Positions 6,362 through 6,403 of a stretch of 6,403 nucleotides of DNA are shown here, piece by piece (positions within the stretch are counted from its first letter, which is position 1; each line of letters starts with the position of its first letter). A program made the translations under genes and the position numbers. A model generated the notes under the pieces. It saw only the letters and a program-made list of their open reading frames with translations. It did no database searches and was not told where the DNA came from. The stretch covers positions 1 to 6,403 of the forward strand of contig JADGAE010000108.1 in assembly GCA_015232165.1 (NCBI GenBank). Direction: 5' to 3'. This DNA comes from Nitrospirota bacterium. GTDB taxonomy: Bacteria > Nitrospirota > Thermodesulfovibrionia > Thermodesulfovibrionales > Magnetobacteriaceae.

Positions 6362-6387
6362 CACGAGTTTTTTCGGGCATAATAATT
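6352..6387 (+). repeat. 36-bp dispersed repeat, copy B, at the break in the regulator gene
   Basis: This second copy of the 5431-5466 repeat is in the same orientation, with 31 of 36 positions identical and only transitions differing. Homology of the regulator reading frame to its family stops within a few codons of this boundary. That is the pattern expected if an element inserted here with its body extending rightwards out of the window. No end of the element on the right can be seen. Confidence 0.8.
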
Positions 6388-6393
6388 ATATTG

Positions 6394-6402
6394 TGTTATA
6401 AT
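6394..6402 (+). promoter_or_regulatory. Possible extended -10 just inside the repeat
   Basis: TGTTATAAT is a perfect extended -10 motif on the plus strand, ending one base before the window edge. No -35 hexamer is evident at the right distance in the T-rich repeat. If real, it would drive a gene in the inserted element or beyond it. The surrounding AT-rich sequence makes chance occurrence possible. Confidence 0.3.
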
Positions 6403-6403
6403 T

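Overview
The window looks like ordinary bacterial chromosome carrying three housekeeping genes, flanked by repeat-rich accessory DNA at both ends. The organism cannot be fixed from the sequence. Starts are ATG, GTG or TTG, Shine-Dalgarno sites are of the usual type, and the genes are moderately GC-rich with more AT-rich intergenic DNA. A DUF29 gene, a STAND/LuxR-AfsR-like regulator fragment and GGGGCGGAGC-type palindromic repeats suggest an environmental Gram-negative lineage, such as Nitrospirota or a deltaproteobacterial relative. That assignment is a guess.

Layout. Bases 1-52 are half of a GC-rich two-hairpin repeat. ribF (190-1140, +) encodes the bifunctional riboflavin kinase/FAD synthetase and runs tail to tail into priA, overlapping it by 36 bp. 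priA (3039-1105, -) encodes the replication-restart protein and appears to start at an extended -10 promoter with no leader. A 158-bp gap without a gene follows. Upstream of it are argS (4868-3216, -), a complete class I arginyl-tRNA synthetase, and 18 bp further upstream a DUF29 gene (5366-4887, -). DUF29 and argS are probably one transcription unit, with priA following on its own promoter.

The 515-bp stretch 5367-5881 has no gene and is dense in repeats. It holds one copy of a roughly 36-bp dispersed repeat (5431-5466), a weak inverted partner that may close a 163-bp MITE-like element (5431-5593), an inverted copy of the GC two-hairpin repeat (5481-5540), and three half-sites of a possible operator (5638-5730). 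The final gene (5882-6361, +) is only the ATPase N-terminus of a MalT/AfsR-type regulator. It is cut off where a second copy of the 36-bp repeat (6352-6387) begins.

The most notable point is PriA. It keeps the DNA-binding, winged-helix and zinc-binding parts but has lost the Walker A lysine, the Walker B aspartate and helicase motifs V and VI, so it reads as a pseudohelicase. Both window ends fall in dispersed repeats, and the left end falls exactly at a hairpin loop, so the window may be a whole draft contig broken at repeats.
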